From an uncultured Aliiroseovarius sp. (lineage in GTDB: Bacteria > Pseudomonadota > Alphaproteobacteria > Rhodobacterales > Rhodobacteraceae), in the NCBI RefSeq assembly GCF_947497285.1, contig NZ_CANMFT010000001.1:248001-312000 (forward strand): a stretch of DNA of 64,000 nucleotides, given 5' to 3'. A model generated the notes under the pieces. That model was not told where the DNA came from. It ran no database searches and saw nothing but the letters and a program-made list of their open reading frames with translations. Position numbers and translations under genes: made by a program. Below are positions 62,358 through 64,000 of this stretch, piece by piece; the stretch's first letter is position 1, and every line of letters starts with the position of its first letter.

Positions 62358-62381
62358 GCCGCCAGTCTTGGCGGCTTTTTT
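62358..62381 (+). terminator. Strong rho-independent terminator
   Basis: GCCGCCA-GTCT-TGGCGGC followed by six T residues. It ends the small two-gene unit before the mobilisation genes. Confidence 0.88.
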
Positions 62382-62417
62382 GATTTGGCTCGGTAAGCAA
62401 ACGTGATTGCGCATGTG

Positions 62418-62535
62418 GCCGGGCTTTGCCCGGCGGTCGCAGCGTAGGGCTGCTCCAAACGGAATACAGGCAGTTGATGCAATATTATAATATTGAATCA
62501 ATTATGGTGAAATGCCATAACAGAGCTGCCTGTAT
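62418..62535. promoter_or_regulatory. Candidate oriT / mobC control region with nested inverted repeats
   Basis: GCCGGGC-3 nt-GCCCGGC (62418-62434), then outer arms ATACAGGCAG (62464-62473) and CTGCCTGTAT (62526-62535) enclosing the 16-bp palindrome CAATATTATAATATTG (62480-62495) and TTATGG-7 nt-CCATAA (62502-62520). It lies directly upstream of mobC and the relaxase gene, the usual place of a transfer origin. Confidence 0.5.
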
Positions 62536-62568
62536 GATGCTGGCAAGAAATAGGGGTGATTACTTCAC

Positions 62569-63159
62569 ATGGGCCGACCGCGCGCACCACGGCACAAGCG
62601 ACTGACGCAAAACCAGCGTTTTGCCATCGTGCGCAAGCGTGCCGAAGGGGTGGCGATCGAGGATCTGGCCCGTGAATTCGGTGTCACGACCCGCAGCATA
62701 TTTTACACGTTGAAGGCCGATCAAAGCCGCAAGTTGGATGCGCGCGTGCGCTCCGAACTGGTGAATGTCCGGCTCACGCCAAAGGAGCTTGCCAGCTTCG
62801 ATGCGGTGCTGACGCGGCATGATATCAACAGCCGCGCCGACGGGTTGCGGCGGCTGATCTATGCGTCGAACGATCTCTTCGTCCCCGACGATGAGCTGGC
62901 CAATCAGATGCAAGGTCTGTCGGCCTCGCTCAATCGTACCGGCAACAATATCAATCAAATTGCGCAGCGCCTGAACGAGGCAAAGCGCCAGGGCAAGACG
63001 CCACCTTATGGCAATTCCGCCCATGCTCAGGTCCGCGCTTTGGCCGGGCTGATCTTCGACATCGCCGACCAGGTTCAGGACATGGCGCAGCGCCGCCGAA
63101 GCGCGCTTTCTGGCGAGGTTGCCCGCGTACTGGGAGGCTTTGCCGATGGCCCGGAATAG
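62569..63159 (+). CDS. mobC: MobC-like relaxosome accessory protein
   Basis: This 196-aa protein has an N-terminal helix-turn-helix-like region (about 15-55; IEDLAREFGVTTRSIFYTL) and a MobC domain (about 60-190; VRLTPKELASFDAVL, NRTGNNINQIAQRLNEAKR). MobC opens DNA at oriT and helps the relaxase load. AGGGGTGA precedes the ATG. It overlaps the relaxase gene by 14 nt. Confidence 0.85.
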   Translation: MGRPRAPRHKRLTQNQRFAIVRKRAEGVAIEDLAREFGVTTRSIFYTLKADQSRKLDARVRSELVNVRLTPKELASFDAVLTRHDINSRADGLRRLIYASNDLFVPDDELANQMQGLSASLNRTGNNINQIAQRLNEAKRQGKTPPYGNSAHAQVRALAGLIFDIADQVQDMAQRRRSALSGEVARVLGGFADGPE

Positions 63160-64000
63160 CGCCGTTGCCGCCGCGCAGGAGGCCTTTTTCGATCGCGACT
63201 GGAGCCGCATTCGCGGCAGCGTTCCGCGCGCCCGTGCCAAGCAAATGGCGCGCGCTGCCATGGGGCATTCCCCCGCGATCTTCAAAGCCATTCGCGACGG
63301 CGGCACACACAACAAAACGCAACTCCGCAACCAGCTGGAGTACCTGACCACCAAGTCGAGCTTCATCATCGACAGCCGTGGCACCTATGACGGCCAAAGC
63401 GTTCTGTCAGCCAAAGAAATCGAACAGGTCACGCGTCGGTTTTCAGCGCAGTGGAATGAGGGGTTTCATCCCAAGCTGGGACACACCTCGCATCTCTTGA
63501 TGGCTTTCCCAATTGGCACGCGCGGTGAGGATGTCGCCGAGATCACGCGCGAGATCTGCGAGCGGTTCTTTCAGGGTGAAGGCAGCCACTTTGACTACAT
63601 CGCCGCCGTGCATGAGGACCGGGATCACCCACACGCCCATATCGTCCTGAACCGGCGCAGCAAAGACGGTGAATTCTTCTTTCTGAAAGAAGGGCACCAT
63701 TTCAACTACGACAGTTTTCGCGAAGCGATGGTGGAGGTGTCGGACCGCTATGGGCTGCGGCTTGAGGCGACGCGAAAGCTGGAGCGAGGGATCACGACGA
63801 AGAGGCCAAGCGATGCAGACCAGCGTCGTGCAGAAGCCACGGGGCAGAAGCTGACCGAGTGTGAGCGCGTGGGGCCGGAGCTTGACCGTGCCTTGGCTGA
63901 GGTGGCGCAGAACGCGCGGCACTATCGCGGCTTGGCGGCCGAGGCCTCGCGCGAGAACCAGCATGACATTGCAGCAGCCTTGGACAAGGCCGCGACGCTT
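63146..64000 (+). CDS. mobA: Relaxase / mobilisation nuclease (VirD2/MobA type), C-terminus beyond window
   Basis: The first 285 codons are visible. They include a candidate catalytic tyrosine in NQLEYLTTKSS (Y66) and the three-histidine metal motif HEDRDHPHAHI (156-166). The relaxase nicks oriT and stays attached to the transferred strand. GGGAGG lies 8 nt before the ATG, inside mobC. With only MobC and a relaxase seen, the island looks mobilisable rather than self-transmissible; a secretion system could lie beyond 64000. Confidence 0.88.
   Translation, partial: MARNSAVAAAQEAFFDRDWSRIRGSVPRARAKQMARAAMGHSPAIFKAIRDGGTHNKTQLRNQLEYLTTKSSFIIDSRGTYDGQSVLSAKEIEQVTRRFSAQWNEGFHPKLGHTSHLLMAFPIGTRGEDVAEITREICERFFQGEGSHFDYIAAVHEDRDHPHAHIVLNRRSKDGEFFFLKEGHHFNYDSFREAMVEVSDRYGLRLEATRKLERGITTKRPSDADQRRAEATGQKLTECERVGPELDRALAEVAQNARHYRGLAAEASRENQHDIAAALDKAATL

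Larger units (their letters stand above)
40409..64000. mobile_element. Integrated mobilisable island, left part
   Basis: Bounded on the left by the tRNA-Cys fragment and open on the right. Cargo: replication-type protein, HipBA, unknown accessory genes, Ssp phosphorothioation defence, ArdC, small cysteine-rich genes, mobC and a relaxase. Codon and base use in 43-59 kb is visibly more A+T-rich than the metabolic chromosome to the left. Integrase and intact tRNA-Cys are expected beyond 64000. Confidence 0.78.

Noticed and set aside
40409-64000. Prophage
   Set aside because: The first gene looks phage-like, but no capsid, terminase, portal or lysis genes are seen, and mobC plus a relaxase point to a mobilisable element. 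The part beyond the window is unseen.
1-64000. CRISPR array, rRNA genes or insertion sequences
   Set aside because: I saw no regularly spaced repeats, no rRNA-like sequence and no transposase in any frame.

Overview
This window looks like chromosome of a Roseobacter-group / Rhodobacteraceae alphaproteobacterium, followed by the left part of an integrated mobile island. The taxonomic hint rests on family content: a beta-hydroxyaspartate cycle cluster, membrane-bound urate oxidase PuuD, homodimeric pyruvate dehydrogenase E1 with a lipoyl-bearing E3, and high-GC codon use. There is no rRNA or other formal marker in the window.

Positions 1-40.4 kb are dense metabolic chromosome. (a) 1-10.1 kb: putrescine/polyamine uptake and catabolism. 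A tightly overlapping potF-G-H-I-puuA-puuB operon runs leftward, with a divergent GntR/FCD regulator, a class III aminotransferase and a second FAD oxidase to its right. (b) 10.1-12.7 kb: molybdate transporter modABC. (c) 13.0 kb: ureidoglycine aminohydrolase. (d) 13.8-19.2 kb: bhcR divergent from bhcABCD, the beta-hydroxyaspartate cycle that turns glyoxylate into oxaloacetate. (e) 19.2-25.1 kb: peroxiredoxin, MaeB malic enzyme, an NCS2 permease, a UreI/AmiS-type channel and a TauE/SafE exporter. (f) 25.2-31.0 kb: pyruvate dehydrogenase operon aceE-aceF-lpdA. (g) 31.2-37.4 kb: urate catabolism, with a permease, allA, a puuE-uraD fusion, uraH, a LysR regulator and puuD. (h) 37.5-40.0 kb: an aspartoacylase-like hydrolase, a RimK-like ligase and a retropepsin-like protease. 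Several modules fit together. Purine breakdown ends in glyoxylate and urea; glyoxylate can enter the Bhc cycle, and MaeB plus PDH can return C4 acids to acetyl-CoA.

At 40409-40456 lies the 3' half of a tRNA-Cys gene on the minus strand without its 5' half. This is what remains at one end when an element integrates into a tRNA 3' end. From there to the window's end the content changes: a phage-like replication protein with palindromic repeats inside its gene, HipBA, unknown accessory genes, a large phosphorothioation defence locus, ArdC antirestriction, small cysteine-rich genes behind duplicated leaders, and mobC plus a relaxase that runs off the end. The full tRNA-Cys and any integrase should lie beyond position 64000.

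The defence locus (46.0-59.1 kb) matches the SspABCD-SspFGH type of single-strand phosphorothioate system: a cysteine desulfurase with a putative methyltransferase on the minus strand, and DUF4007, a large ATPase, a PAPS-reductase-like protein, an SF2 helicase, a GHKL ATPase and a PLD nuclease on the plus strand. An unrecognised 79-aa ORF sits between sspD and sspF, joined to sspF by an ATGA overlap.
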